9,676 nt of DNA, from assembly GCA_002746275.1 (NCBI GenBank), contig NVWR01000005.1, positions 238,370-248,045 of the forward strand, written 5' to 3'. Below, in pieces: positions 1 through 6,005 of the stretch. The notes under the pieces are model-generated. The model was not told the DNA's origin. It worked only from the letters and a program-made list of their open reading frames with translations, and made no database searches. Both the position numbers and the translations under genes were made by a program. Position 1 is the stretch's first letter. Each line of letters starts with the position of its first letter. Source of the DNA: Rhodobiaceae bacterium. Lineage in GTDB: Bacteria > Pseudomonadota > Alphaproteobacteria > Parvibaculales > Parvibaculaceae.

Positions 1-1
1 G

Positions 2-139
2 GCGATTTTTCCGGACTTTCAACGCCGAATGGCCGAGGAAGAAGGGATCGAAGACGTCAAAACGCTTCCCGCGTCCCATTCGCCCTTCCTCTCAATGCCC
101 GACGCAACGGCGGATACATTGATAGAGATGGCTCGATAA
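2..139 (+). CDS. Alpha/beta-hydrolase-like protein, 3' end only
   Basis: Only the last 45 codons are in the window; the gene enters from the left edge in frame 2 and stops with TAA at 137-139. The readable end contains the stretch LPASHSPFLSMPDA. It resembles the C-terminal catalytic-histidine region (SHSPFLS.P) of small alpha/beta hydrolases of the esterase/acyl-hydrolase type, in which the histidine of the Ser-Asp-His triad sits near the C-terminus. The nucleophile and acid residues would lie outside the window and cannot be checked. The gene converges on fabI with 16 bases between the stop codons and no obvious terminator. The frame choice is supported because the other two forward frames give less protein-like sequence. 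The substrate cannot be inferred. Confidence 0.6.
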   Translation, partial: AIFPDFQRRMAEEEGIEDVKTLPASHSPFLSMPDATADTLIEMAR

Positions 140-155
140 TAAAATCGGATGGGGC

Positions 156-1025
156 TTACTCAGCAGCTTTTGTTTTCAACGCCGGTTTTGGCGCCACATC
201 CTGCAGGTCTTCCCATTGCGGCATGCCGACAACGTTAAACCCTGAATCAACGTGATGGATTTCGCCGGTCACCCGTTTGGAGAGATCGGAAAGCAGGTAA
301 AGAGCAGACCCACCCACATCATCAAGCTCAATGGTTTCTTTGATCGGTGCATGCGCTTTGTTCCATTTGAAGACATAGCGCGCAGATCCGATGGCGGACC
401 CGGCCAGAGTTCTCATAGGCCCTGCAGAGATTGCATTGACGCGGATACCTTTGCGGCCAAGGTCCACGGAAAGATAGCGCACACTTGCCTCAAGGGCTGC
501 TTTTGCGACACCCATAACATTGTAGTTGGGCATCACGCGCTCTGCGCCGGAATAGGTCAGTGTAATCATCGAGCCGCCGTCAGGCATCAGGGCAGATGCG
601 CGCCGGGCAATGTCGGTGAAGGAATAACAGGAGATTTCCATCGTCTGGCGGAAATTATCGCGCGTGGTGTCGAGGTACTGGCCTTTGAGTTCGTTCTTGT
701 CTGAGTAGGCAACCGCATGAACGACAAAATCGAGCGTGCCCCATTTTTTCTCCAGTGCTTCGAACAAAGTATCCAGGCTCGCTTCGTCGGTGACGTCGCA
801 GGGTAGCAAAAAGTCGGAGCCAAGCGATTCCGCCAGAGGTTTCACCCGGCGGCCAAACGCATCTCCCTGATAGGTAAAGGCAAGTTCAGCCCCATGTGCG
901 GCGGCGGCCTGGGCTATTCCCCAAGCGATGGAATGATCATTGGCGACGCCCATAATCAGCCCCCTGCGGCCTGCCAGAAGGCTGCCTGCCTGAAAAGCGT
1001 TTCCCCGTGATGTCCCAGATGTCAT
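156..1025 (-). CDS. fabI: Enoyl-[acyl-carrier-protein] reductase (NADH), FabI
   Basis: FabI reduces trans-2-enoyl-ACP to acyl-ACP, the last step of each fatty-acid elongation cycle in the cytoplasm. The 289-residue product has the FabI-type nucleotide-binding start (GVANDHSIAWG, residues 26-36). It also has the catalytic signature TYSGAERVMPNYNVMGVAK, with Tyr158, Tyr168 and Lys175 matching E. coli Tyr146, Tyr156 and Lys163. An SDR-like HVDSGF motif lies near the C-terminus. It is longer than E. coli FabI (262 aa) through a short N-terminal extension and a lysine/alanine-rich tail. The ATG at 1023-1025 is preceded by AGGTAA about nine bases upstream. It is the last gene of a fabA-fabB-fabI set, 137 bases after the fabB stop. 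The position of E. coli Gly93 is Ala106 here, as in several Gram-positive FabI proteins. Many alphaproteobacteria carry more than one FabI, so this may not be the only enoyl reductase. Confidence 0.95.
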   Translation of the reverse strand: MTSGTSRGNAFQAGSLLAGRRGLIMGVANDHSIAWGIAQAAAAHGAELAFTYQGDAFGRRVKPLAESLGSDFLLPCDVTDEASLDTLFEALEKKWGTLDFVVHAVAYSDKNELKGQYLDTTRDNFRQTMEISCYSFTDIARRASALMPDGGSMITLTYSGAERVMPNYNVMGVAKAALEASVRYLSVDLGRKGIRVNAISAGPMRTLAGSAIGSARYVFKWNKAHAPIKETIELDDVGGSALYLLSDLSKRVTGEIHHVDSGFNVVGMPQWEDLQDVAPKPALKTKAAE

Positions 1026-1162
1026 TCGTTGTTACCTGTTCTCGCATGGCGTGGCTGCGCACATGGGTGGTCGTATCAAAATGGGACATGTTTGCCCCAT
1101 CTACACTCATCTCAGCAAATCACGTGCCGACCTCAAACTAAGTCGACCCGAACTGACGTGTG

Positions 1163-2380
1163 TTAACCGTTATAACGCCTGAAGATGAGAGCCCCATTTG
1201 TGCCGCCAAACCCAAAGCTGTTCGACATCACACAATTAAGGTCTGCATTGTCGATCCGTTTGCGAACAATATTGGCGCTCGCCACTGCCGGATCGATCTC
1301 TTCGATATTCGCTGATTCACAGATAAACTTGTTTTCCATCATCAGCAGGGAATAGATCGCCTCGTGCACCCCGGCGGCCCCTTGTGCGTGACCGGTCAGA
1401 GATTTTGTGGCGCTGATCGGCGGCGTGTTGTCACCGAACACCTCATGGATGGCCTTGATCTCCGGAATGTCACCAACCGGGGTCGAGGTCGCATGAGGAT
1501 TAATGTAGTCGATCTTTTCGCCAACGGTTTCCATGGCAATCTTCATCGCGCGTACCGCGCCTTCGCCAGAAGGGGCCACCATATCAGCGCCGTCCGAGGA
1601 GGCACCGTAACCAGCAACTTCCGCATAGATTTTCGCGCCGCGCGCTTTGGCGTGCTCAAGTTCTTCCAGAACCAGAATGCCGCCACCGCCTGAGATGATA
1701 AAACCATCCCGGTTCATGTCATAGGCCCGGCTCGATTTGGTAGGCGTGTCATTATACTTGGATGACATCGCGCCCATGGCATCGAAGAGAACCGACAAGG
1801 TCCAGTCCAGCTCTTCGCCACCGCCCGCAAACATCATGTCCTGCTTGCCCCACTGGATCAGTTCCGTTGCGTTGCCGATACAGTGTGTGGAGGTCGTGCA
1901 GGCGGAGCTGATCGAATAGCTGGGCCCTTTGATTTTGAAGAGTGTTGAGAGGTTCGCCGAAACCGTGCTCGACATTGCTTTGGGCACCTGCGTCGGGCCA
2001 ACGCGCTTGGGGCCTTTTGAACGGGTGATGTCGGCGGCAGCAACAATCGCCTTGGTGGACGCGCCACCAGAGCCAAGGATCGCGCCGGTCCGTTCATTGC
2101 TGATCTCATCAGCCTCAAGGCCCGCATCGGCAATCGCCTGCTTCATGGCCAGATAGGCATAAGCCGCACCGTCCCCCATGAAGCGGCGGGTCTTGCGGTC
2201 AATCGCTTCTTCCAGGTCGATTTTCAAGGACCCATGTACCTGACTGCGAAAGCCCAGCTCTGCATATTTTTCGGATGCAACGATGCCGGACTTTGCCTCG
2301 CGCAAACTCGCAAGCACTTCCTGTGAATTGTTGCCGATGCTGGAAACGATCCCCAAGCCTGTGACTACTACGCGCCTCAT
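1163..2380 (-). CDS. fabB: 3-oxoacyl-[acyl-carrier-protein] synthase I, FabB
   Basis: FabB condenses malonyl-ACP with acyl-ACP and is needed to elongate the cis-3-decenoyl-ACP made by FabA, so it commits carbon to unsaturated fatty acids. The 405-residue protein has the normal thiolase-fold length. Its active site is complete: Cys161 in SSACTTSTH, His296 in [11 protein letters not shown], and Lys326 with His331 in [13 protein letters not shown]. Each lies two residues before its E. coli counterpart (163, 298, 328, 333). The glycine-rich C-terminal [10 protein letters not shown] is present. The N-terminus [16 protein letters not shown] starts exactly as in the family, and AGGAG (complement of 2387-2391) lies six bases before the ATG. 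FabB rather than FabF is favoured by this motif set and by the adjacent fabA. The gap to fabA is 156 bases, fairly long for the pair. Confidence 0.95.
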   Translation of the reverse strand: MRRVVVTGLGIVSSIGNNSQEVLASLREAKSGIVASEKYAELGFRSQVHGSLKIDLEEAIDRKTRRFMGDGAAYAYLAMKQAIADAGLEADEISNERTGAILGSGGASTKAIVAAADITRSKGPKRVGPTQVPKAMSSTVSANLSTLFKIKGPSYSISSACTTSTHCIGNATELIQWGKQDMMFAGGGEELDWTLSVLFDAMGAMSSKYNDTPTKSSRAYDMNRDGFIISGGGGILVLEELEHAKARGAKIYAEVAGYGASSDGADMVAPSGEGAVRAMKIAMETVGEKIDYINPHATSTPVGDIPEIKAIHEVFGDNTPPISATKSLTGHAQGAAGVHEAIYSLLMMENKFICESANIEEIDPAVASANIVRKRIDNADLNCVMSNSFGFGGTNGALIFRRYNG

Positions 2381-2536
2381 GGGCTTCTCCTATTCTTCGT
2401 ACCCGACGGAATTGGCCGGGCTGGATGACATATTTACCCTAAATTGGGGCTAAAACACGACCCTAAATCAGGTGTGTTTCCAGCATTTCGCTCACAGTGG
2501 AGCGTACACTTTCCCAATACATCTTTTGGCGGGTGT
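2381..2536. other. fabA-fabB intergenic region with short repeats
   Basis: This 156-base gap in the operon carries two copies of ACCCTAAAT (2436-2444 and 2460-2468), 24 bases apart. It also has a small inverted repeat, CGCTC/GAGCG (2489-2493 and 2500-2504, loop of six). No T-run follows the hairpin, so it is not a convincing terminator. No small ORF with a ribosome-binding site was seen. The repeats may be chance, a protein-binding site, or mRNA structure that tunes fabB relative to fabA. Confidence 0.35.
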
Positions 2537-3046
2537 TCAGGCTGCACCTTCAACAACCACGCGCAGACCTTCCGCATGATAAATTTCTTTACCGTCCGCT
2601 TTGAGAATGCCGTCGGCATTGATCAGAACGATCTTCCGGTTGATGACCCGCTTCAAATCGATGACATATTCCAGCATCTTGGTCTCAGGTGTAACCATGC
2701 CGGAAAATTTGACATTGCCAACACCGACCGCACGACCCTTGCCCTTTGCGCCCATCCAGCCGAGATAAAACCCAACCAATTGCCACATGCCATCGAGACC
2801 CAGACAGCCCGGCATAATCGGATCGCCTTCGAAATGGCAGGGGAAAAACCAGCGCTCCGCATTGATGTCGTATTGCGCGACGATCTGGCCTTTGTCATAG
2901 GCCCCGCCGGTTTCGCTAATATGGGTAATACGATCCATCATCAGCATGGGAGGCAATGGCAGTTGCGCATTCCCCGGGCCAAACAGGTCCCCGTGTGCGC
3001 ATGCCAGAAGATCTTCGTAGCTGTAACTTGATTTTTGTTCGCTCAT
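2537..3046 (-). CDS. fabA: 3-hydroxydecanoyl-[ACP] dehydratase/isomerase, FabA
   Basis: FabA dehydrates 3-hydroxydecanoyl-ACP and isomerises trans-2- to cis-3-decenoyl-ACP, the branch point for anaerobic-type unsaturated fatty-acid synthesis. The 169-residue hot-dog-fold protein matches E. coli FabA (172 aa) in length. The catalytic pair is visible as His71 in FPCHFEGDP and Asp85 in [20 protein letters not shown]. The ATG at 3044-3046 ([19 protein letters not shown]) gives the family-typical N-terminus. An in-frame GTG at 3152-3154 would add 36 residues of arginine/lysine/threonine-rich sequence with no family match, so it was not chosen. The ribosome-binding site is modest: a GGTAGG stretch about nine bases upstream. 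It is the first gene of the fabA-fabB-fabI operon and is divergent from irr. No strong promoter could be assigned; a TGTGAC/TATCTT pair near 3170-3200 on the minus strand is only a weak candidate. Confidence 0.95.
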   Translation of the reverse strand: MSEQKSSYSYEDLLACAHGDLFGPGNAQLPLPPMLMMDRITHISETGGAYDKGQIVAQYDINAERWFFPCHFEGDPIMPGCLGLDGMWQLVGFYLGWMGAKGKGRAVGVGNVKFSGMVTPETKMLEYVIDLKRVINRKIVLINADGILKADGKEIYHAEGLRVVVEGAA

Positions 3047-3133
3047 GCCTGTTTGCCTACCCCAGGTTCGTTCACCACGTTTGGTTTTGGCGTCTGCCGT
3101 CGCGGTGAGTATCGGTGCGGCTTTGTCTCCTGA

Positions 3134-3191
3134 GGGTCCAAAGACCCCCACCACCTGCCAGAGAAAGATACGCTAAAGACCCGTTGGGGTC
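3134..3191. repeat. Paired GGGTC/GACCC palindromes upstream of fabA
   Basis: Two perfect inverted repeats with five-base arms and four-base centres lie at 3134-3147 and 3178-3191, with centres 44 bases apart. They use the same arm sequence in opposite order. They lie 88-145 bases upstream of the fabA start codon, so they could be operator halves or, if transcribed, two small hairpins able to pair with each other alternatively. The arms are short and GC-rich, so a chance origin is possible. Confidence 0.3.
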
Positions 3192-3378
3192 ACAGCTGGT
3201 TTCTGACACAGCCACACACTTAATGCATGTTCATGAGCGCTTCGTAACACACCGCGAAGCCCCCGCAAACCCCTGAAAAAGCTTGAATATTGGGGCGGAA
3301 TACAGGGTGAAGCAATTTGCCTGAATGTACCCTCCCTCTTGACGTTAGGCCGCCTTTATCCCACATGGTAGACAATTG

Positions 3379-3398
3379 TTTGTAATCGTTATAAACTA
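3379..3398 (+). promoter_or_regulatory. Putative Irr box (ICE-like operator) upstream of irr
   Basis: The core TTTGTAATCGTTATAAA (3379-3395) is a near-palindrome of the form TTTnnAA-N3-TTnTAAA, the layout of alphaproteobacterial Irr boxes (TTTAGAA-N3-TTCTAAA). It matches the site before the rubrerythrin gene at 15 of 20 positions, including an identical TTATAAACTA right half. It ends 48 bases before the irr ATG and overlaps a TATAAA hexamer at 3390-3395 that could serve as a -10 element. Binding there would be expected to block transcription, so autorepression is the simplest reading. It could also act on the divergent fabA promoter. The assignment rests on similarity to the consensus as remembered and on the matching second site. 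Confidence 0.6.
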
Positions 3399-3446
3399 GC
3401 GCTGTATCGTGAAGTCTGAGTAGGCGCGTGAAACGGGAACCTGATC

Positions 3447-3869
3447 ATGGACACAAATGATCGTCCATATAGCCAAATTCTGGCCCGCTTGCGGGACGCA
3501 GGCCTTCGGCCAACCCGGCAACGGCTGGCGCTCGGGCGCCTGCTGTTCGAGGCGGGAGATCGCCACGTGACCGCAGAAAGTCTGCACGAGCAGGCCGTTT
3601 CAGCGGGAGCTTCGGTCTCTCTGGCAACCGTTTACAACACCCTGCATCAGTTCACCAAAGCGGGCCTTCTGCGAGAGGTCGTTGTGGATAGCGCGCGCAC
3701 CTATTTCGATACCAATACCTCAGACCATCATCATTTCTTTCACGAAGAAGACGGGTCCCTGTCGGATATTTCAGGGCATGCGATCGAAGTGACAGGCTTG
3801 CCGGAAGCACCTGCGGGCACCGATGTGGCGCGGGTTGATATTGTGGTGCGGGTTCGTTCCAGTCGCTGA
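3447..3869 (+). CDS. irr: Iron response regulator Irr, Fur family
   Basis: Irr is an alphaproteobacterial Fur-family transcription factor that responds to haem status rather than directly to Fe2+, acting mainly when iron is scarce. The 140-residue protein carries the Irr-typical stretch GLRPTRQRLALGRLLF (residues 19-34), the winged-helix recognition region SLATVYNTLHQFTKAGLL (58-75) and TYFDTN followed by DHHHFFHE (93-100). In characterised Irr proteins the equivalent His triplet is a haem-binding site. The protein contains no cysteine. It therefore lacks both the Cys4 zinc site of typical Fur/PerR and the Cys-Pro haem regulatory motif near the N-terminus of Bradyrhizobium Irr. The ATG at 3447 is preceded by a weak ACGGGAA. 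The gene is divergent from fabA and precedes the rubrerythrin module, with ICE-like sites before both itself and that module. Confidence 0.93.
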   Translation: MDTNDRPYSQILARLRDAGLRPTRQRLALGRLLFEAGDRHVTAESLHEQAVSAGASVSLATVYNTLHQFTKAGLLREVVVDSARTYFDTNTSDHHHFFHEEDGSLSDISGHAIEVTGLPEAPAGTDVARVDIVVRVRSSR

Positions 3870-3890
3870 CCCAGCCGGTTGACCCAGCCG
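3867..3890 (+). repeat. 13-base tandem duplication across the irr stop codon
   Basis: TGACCCAGCCGGT is followed directly by TGACCCAGCCGCT-like sequence: an 11-base TGACCCAGCCG at 3867-3877 is repeated at 3880-3890 (period 13). The first TGA is the irr stop codon. This looks like a small slippage duplication and does not change the protein. Confidence 0.6.
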
Positions 3891-3896
3891 CTGCCC

Positions 3897-3916
3897 CAAG
3901 GCAGGCGGATGCCTTG
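3897..3916 (+). terminator. Candidate transcription-ending hairpin after irr
   Basis: A perfect inverted repeat, CAAGGCA (3897-3903) and TGCCTTG (3910-3916), with a six-base loop begins 27 bases after the irr stop. It is not followed by a T-run, so it does not meet the classic rule for intrinsic termination. It may still weaken read-through into the rubrerythrin gene, which has its own promoter candidate downstream. Confidence 0.35.
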
Positions 3917-3936
3917 CCTACTTGCAACTCATTCTC

Positions 3937-3956
3937 TTTAGAAGAATTATAAACTA
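3937..3956 (+). promoter_or_regulatory. Putative Irr box (ICE-like operator) upstream of rubrerythrin
   Basis: The core TTTAGAAGAATTATAAA (3937-3953) fits the Irr-box layout TTTAGAA-N3-TTCTAAA with a perfect left half and one mismatch in the right half. It shares TTATAAACTA and the TTTnnAA half with the site before irr. Its right end abuts the -35 hexamer of the promoter candidate at 3957-3985. That position would allow either steric repression or, less often, activation. The combination of sequence fit, two copies and the adjacent irr gene makes this the better supported of the two boxes. Confidence 0.7.
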
Positions 3957-3985
3957 TTGACGAACCTATTGGCTCGCCATAGATT
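3957..3985 (+). promoter_or_regulatory. Sigma-70-type promoter candidate for the rubrerythrin operon
   Basis: TTGACG (3957-3962, five of six to consensus) is separated by 17 bases from TAGATT (3980-3985, four of six). The -35 box directly follows the Irr-like box. Transcription would start near 3992, leaving a leader of roughly 125 bases before the rubrerythrin ATG at 4119. Confidence 0.55.
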
Positions 3986-4118
3986 TATTGGATCAGTTGG
4001 CAGGCGCGGACAGAACAATACGTGTTCATCCCCGCTTTCCCCTATCGATCACAAAATCCAAAAGCAACGGGTCGGGAACAGACCACCTTCAGACCAGTAG
4101 AAAACGAGGAGATCGCAA

Positions 4119-4538
4119 ATGTCGCTAGCAGGTTCAAAAACCGAGGGAAACCTCAAGGATGCCTTCGCCGGCGAAAGCCAGGCGAACCGTCGCTACCTTT
4201 ACTTCGCGCAGAAGGCAGACGTTGAAGGCTACAATGATGTGGCCGCTGTTTTTCGGTCCACCGCAGAAGGCGAGACCGGCCACGCTCACGGCCACTTGGA
4301 ATTTCTTGAAGAAGTGGGGGATCCAGCCACGGGTGAGCCCATCGGCAGCACTGACAAGAACTTGCACGCCGCCATCGTGGGTGAAACCCACGAATACACC
4401 GACATGTATCCGGGCATGGCCCGCACGGCGCGTGACGAAGGCTTCGACGAGATTGCTGATTGGTTTGAAACGCTTGCTAAGGCTGAAAAGAGCCATGCAG
4501 GTCGGTTCCAGAAGGCGCTCGACGCGCTGGACGACTAA
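4119..4538 (+). CDS. Rubrerythrin without rubredoxin domain
   Basis: Rubrerythrins are ferritin-like di-iron proteins that reduce hydrogen peroxide to water in the cytoplasm. The 139-residue product is one four-helix ferritin-like domain. Probable di-iron ligands are Glu19 in [11 protein letters not shown], Glu52 and His55 in [11 protein letters not shown], Glu89 and Glu92 in GETHEY, and Glu123 with His126 in [10 protein letters not shown]. The C-terminal rubredoxin domain of classical rubrerythrin (about 190 aa, two CxxC pairs) is absent, and the protein has no cysteine at all, so electrons must come from a partner. The ATG follows a strong GAGGAG (4106-4111) at a spacing of seven. It is the first gene of a same-strand set with an Fe-S protein and a DUF3501 protein, with an Irr-like box and promoter upstream and a strong hairpin directly after it. 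A role in peroxide detoxification or iron handling is inferred. Confidence 0.9.
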   Translation: MSLAGSKTEGNLKDAFAGESQANRRYLYFAQKADVEGYNDVAAVFRSTAEGETGHAHGHLEFLEEVGDPATGEPIGSTDKNLHAAIVGETHEYTDMYPGMARTARDEGFDEIADWFETLAKAEKSHAGRFQKALDALDD

Positions 4539-4553
4539 ATCAACACCAATTCA

Positions 4554-4587
4554 GGTGAGGGCAGGGCGACCGGCCCTCACCAGTTTT
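4554..4587 (+). terminator. Hairpin between rubrerythrin and Fe-S protein genes (attenuator-like)
   Basis: GGTGAGGGC (4554-4562) pairs perfectly with GCCCTCACC (4573-4581) around a ten-base loop and is followed by a short TTTT at 4584-4587. A nine-pair GC-rich stem with a brief T-run fits a partial rho-independent terminator. It may also act as a 3' stabiliser, leaving rubrerythrin mRNA more abundant than that of the downstream genes. It lies 15 bases after the rubrerythrin stop. Confidence 0.6.
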
Positions 4588-4594
4588 AGACCAA

Positions 4595-4601
4595 GGGGAG
4601 G
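4595..4601 (+). promoter_or_regulatory. Ribosome-binding site deciding the Fe-S protein start
   Basis: GGGGAGG ends six bases before the ATG at 4608. The alternative GTG at 4602 would directly abut this site, which leaves no room for a normal spacer. Confidence 0.7.
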
Positions 4602-4607
4602 GTGACT

Positions 4608-5981
4608 ATGAGCCGAGAAGGCAGTCTGGACGCACCAACACGTCATCCCCTGGAATGGCAGGACCCGGCTTTTAACGACGCAAAAAAAATTGACGACGAA
4701 CTGCGCCGCGTCTTCGACATCTGTCATGGGTGCCGCCGGTGTTTCAATCTCTGCGATAGTTTTCCCCGCCTGTTTGATCTGATTGACGATTCCGACACGG
4801 GCGAACTGGACGCCGTCTCAAGCGATGATTTTGGGCCGGTTGTTGAAGCCTGCACCCTTTGCGACATGTGCTACATGACCAAATGTCCGTACGTGCCGCC
4901 CCACGAATTCAACCTCGATTTCCCCCATCTCATGCTGCGCTACCGCGCGGCGGAGGCAAAAGCCAACAAGGGTGTTCCCTTCGTTCAAGGCGAGCTTGCC
5001 AAGATGGATCGCAACGGCAAGTTGATCGGCCCCATTGCCGGGCTTGCCAACTGGGGATCCAAAAGGTCAAACAAGCTAACGCGGCCCGTGCTGGAAAAAG
5101 TAGCTGGCATTGATGCGCGCGCGGAGCTGCCAAAATTTATCGGCAAAACATTTATGATGCGGGCGACGTCAGAAGATGCCGCGGGCACTCTTGTCGTCAA
5201 CGCCTTGGCACCGGCCTTCGGTCGCAAAGTGGCGATCTTCGCCACCTGTTTTGTGAACTACAATAATCCAGGCGTGGGCGAAGCGGCGCGCCGGGTCCTG
5301 GCGCATAATGGCGTCGAGACCCGTGTCGCCTATCCCGGGTGTTGCGGCATGCCACATCTGGAAGGGGGTAACCTCGAGAAGGTCGCCGAACAGGCCCGCA
5401 AAGTATCCACCGAACTGAAAGCGCTGATCGACGAAGGCTACGACATTGTTGTTCTGACGGCATCGTGTGGCCTCATGCTCAAATCCGAATGGCCGCTTAT
5501 CCTGCCTGAAGACGAAACGGTAAAAGCTCTGGCCGGCGCAACCTATGACATTGACGAGTACATTGTGGCCATTGCCAAGAAAGAAGGCTTGGCCGCGGGT
5601 ATGACGCCGGTTGAAGGCGGTGTCACCGCGCATCTCGCCTGTCATGCAAGGGCACAAAATATGGGCCCCAAATCAGCAGAGATGATGCGCCTCATTCCCG
5701 ATACCAAGATCGACGTGGTGGAGCGGTGTTCCGGCCATGGCGGTACGTTCGGTGTGATGAAGGGGACATTCGATCTGGCGATGAAGGTTGGCAAAACCGC
5801 TGCACGCAACGTCTCCAAAACCGACAATAAATTTGTCACGTCGGATTGTCCGCTTGCCGCAAAACACCTGGTGCATGAGATCGAAACATTGAACGGTGAC
5901 ACATCTGACAAGCCTCTGCCCCTCGCGCAGCACCCGATTGAGATTATTGCGCGTGCCTACGGGCTGCTTCCCAAACCTTGA
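4608..5981 (+). CDS. GlpC/HdrD-like (Fe-S)-binding oxidoreductase subunit
   Basis: This 457-residue protein has the layout of the GlpC / glycolate-oxidase iron-sulfur / heterodisulfide-reductase D family, which carries electrons between a dehydrogenase or quinone and an acceptor. Two ferredoxin-like 4Fe-4S motifs lie near the N-terminus: Cys39, 42, 45, 49 in CHGCRRCFNLC and Cys82, 85, 88, 93 in CTLCDMCYMTKC. Two CCG-type domains follow. The first has Cys214, the Cys245-Cys246 pair in YPGCCGMP, and Cys287. The second has Cys345, Cys374 in ERCSGHGG and Cys414, with serine where the second cysteine of the pair would be. No signal peptide or membrane segment is apparent. The ATG at 4608 was chosen because GGGGAGG (4595-4601) lies just upstream; an in-frame GTG at 4602 overlaps that sequence. 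It lies between rubrerythrin and DUF3501, so it is a plausible electron donor to the rubrerythrin. The true partner and substrate are unknown. Confidence 0.88.
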   Translation: MSREGSLDAPTRHPLEWQDPAFNDAKKIDDELRRVFDICHGCRRCFNLCDSFPRLFDLIDDSDTGELDAVSSDDFGPVVEACTLCDMCYMTKCPYVPPHEFNLDFPHLMLRYRAAEAKANKGVPFVQGELAKMDRNGKLIGPIAGLANWGSKRSNKLTRPVLEKVAGIDARAELPKFIGKTFMMRATSEDAAGTLVVNALAPAFGRKVAIFATCFVNYNNPGVGEAARRVLAHNGVETRVAYPGCCGMPHLEGGNLEKVAEQARKVSTELKALIDEGYDIVVLTASCGLMLKSEWPLILPEDETVKALAGATYDIDEYIVAIAKKEGLAAGMTPVEGGVTAHLACHARAQNMGPKSAEMMRLIPDTKIDVVERCSGHGGTFGVMKGTFDLAMKVGKTAARNVSKTDNKFVTSDCPLAAKHLVHEIETLNGDTSDKPLPLAQHPIEIIARAYGLLPKP

Positions 5982-6005
5982 AATACGAATGGTAAGATTG
6001 AGCCT

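Larger units (their letters stand above)
3047..3446. promoter_or_regulatory. fabA-irr divergent intergenic region
   Basis: This 400-base region separates the start codons of fabA (minus) and irr (plus) and must hold both promoters. On the irr side lies the Irr-operator-like near-palindrome at 3379-3398. On the fabA side are two five-base-stem palindromes made of the same half, GGGTC-CAAA-GACCC (3134-3147) and GACCC-GTTG-GGGTC (3178-3191). A GCTTCG/CGAAGC inverted repeat lies at 3239-3260. A TTGACG at 3339-3344 has no good partner hexamer at 16-18 bases. No coding sequence with a plausible start and family resemblance was found, and no known riboswitch was recognised. Confidence 0.5.

Noticed and set aside
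252..704. 150-codon open frame on the plus strand inside fabI
   Set aside because: It is antisense to a clearly conserved FabI, has no recognisable domain, and is explained by the codon composition of the real gene.
3047..3154. N-terminal extension of FabA from a GTG at 3152-3154
   Set aside because: The extra 36 residues have no family resemblance, and the ATG at 3044-3046 gives the normal FabA length and N-terminus.
3239..3260. GCTTCG/CGAAGC inverted repeat as a terminator or operator
   Set aside because: The arms are six bases with a ten-base loop and no T-run, and nothing nearby gives it a role.
3447..3500. N-terminal Cys-Pro haem regulatory motif in Irr
   Set aside because: The protein has no cysteine; only the His triplet region remains as a possible haem site.
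4022..4225. Small plus-strand frame starting before the rubrerythrin gene
   Set aside because: It starts at a GTG, runs into rubrerythrin in another frame, and the strong GAGGAG belongs to the rubrerythrin ATG.
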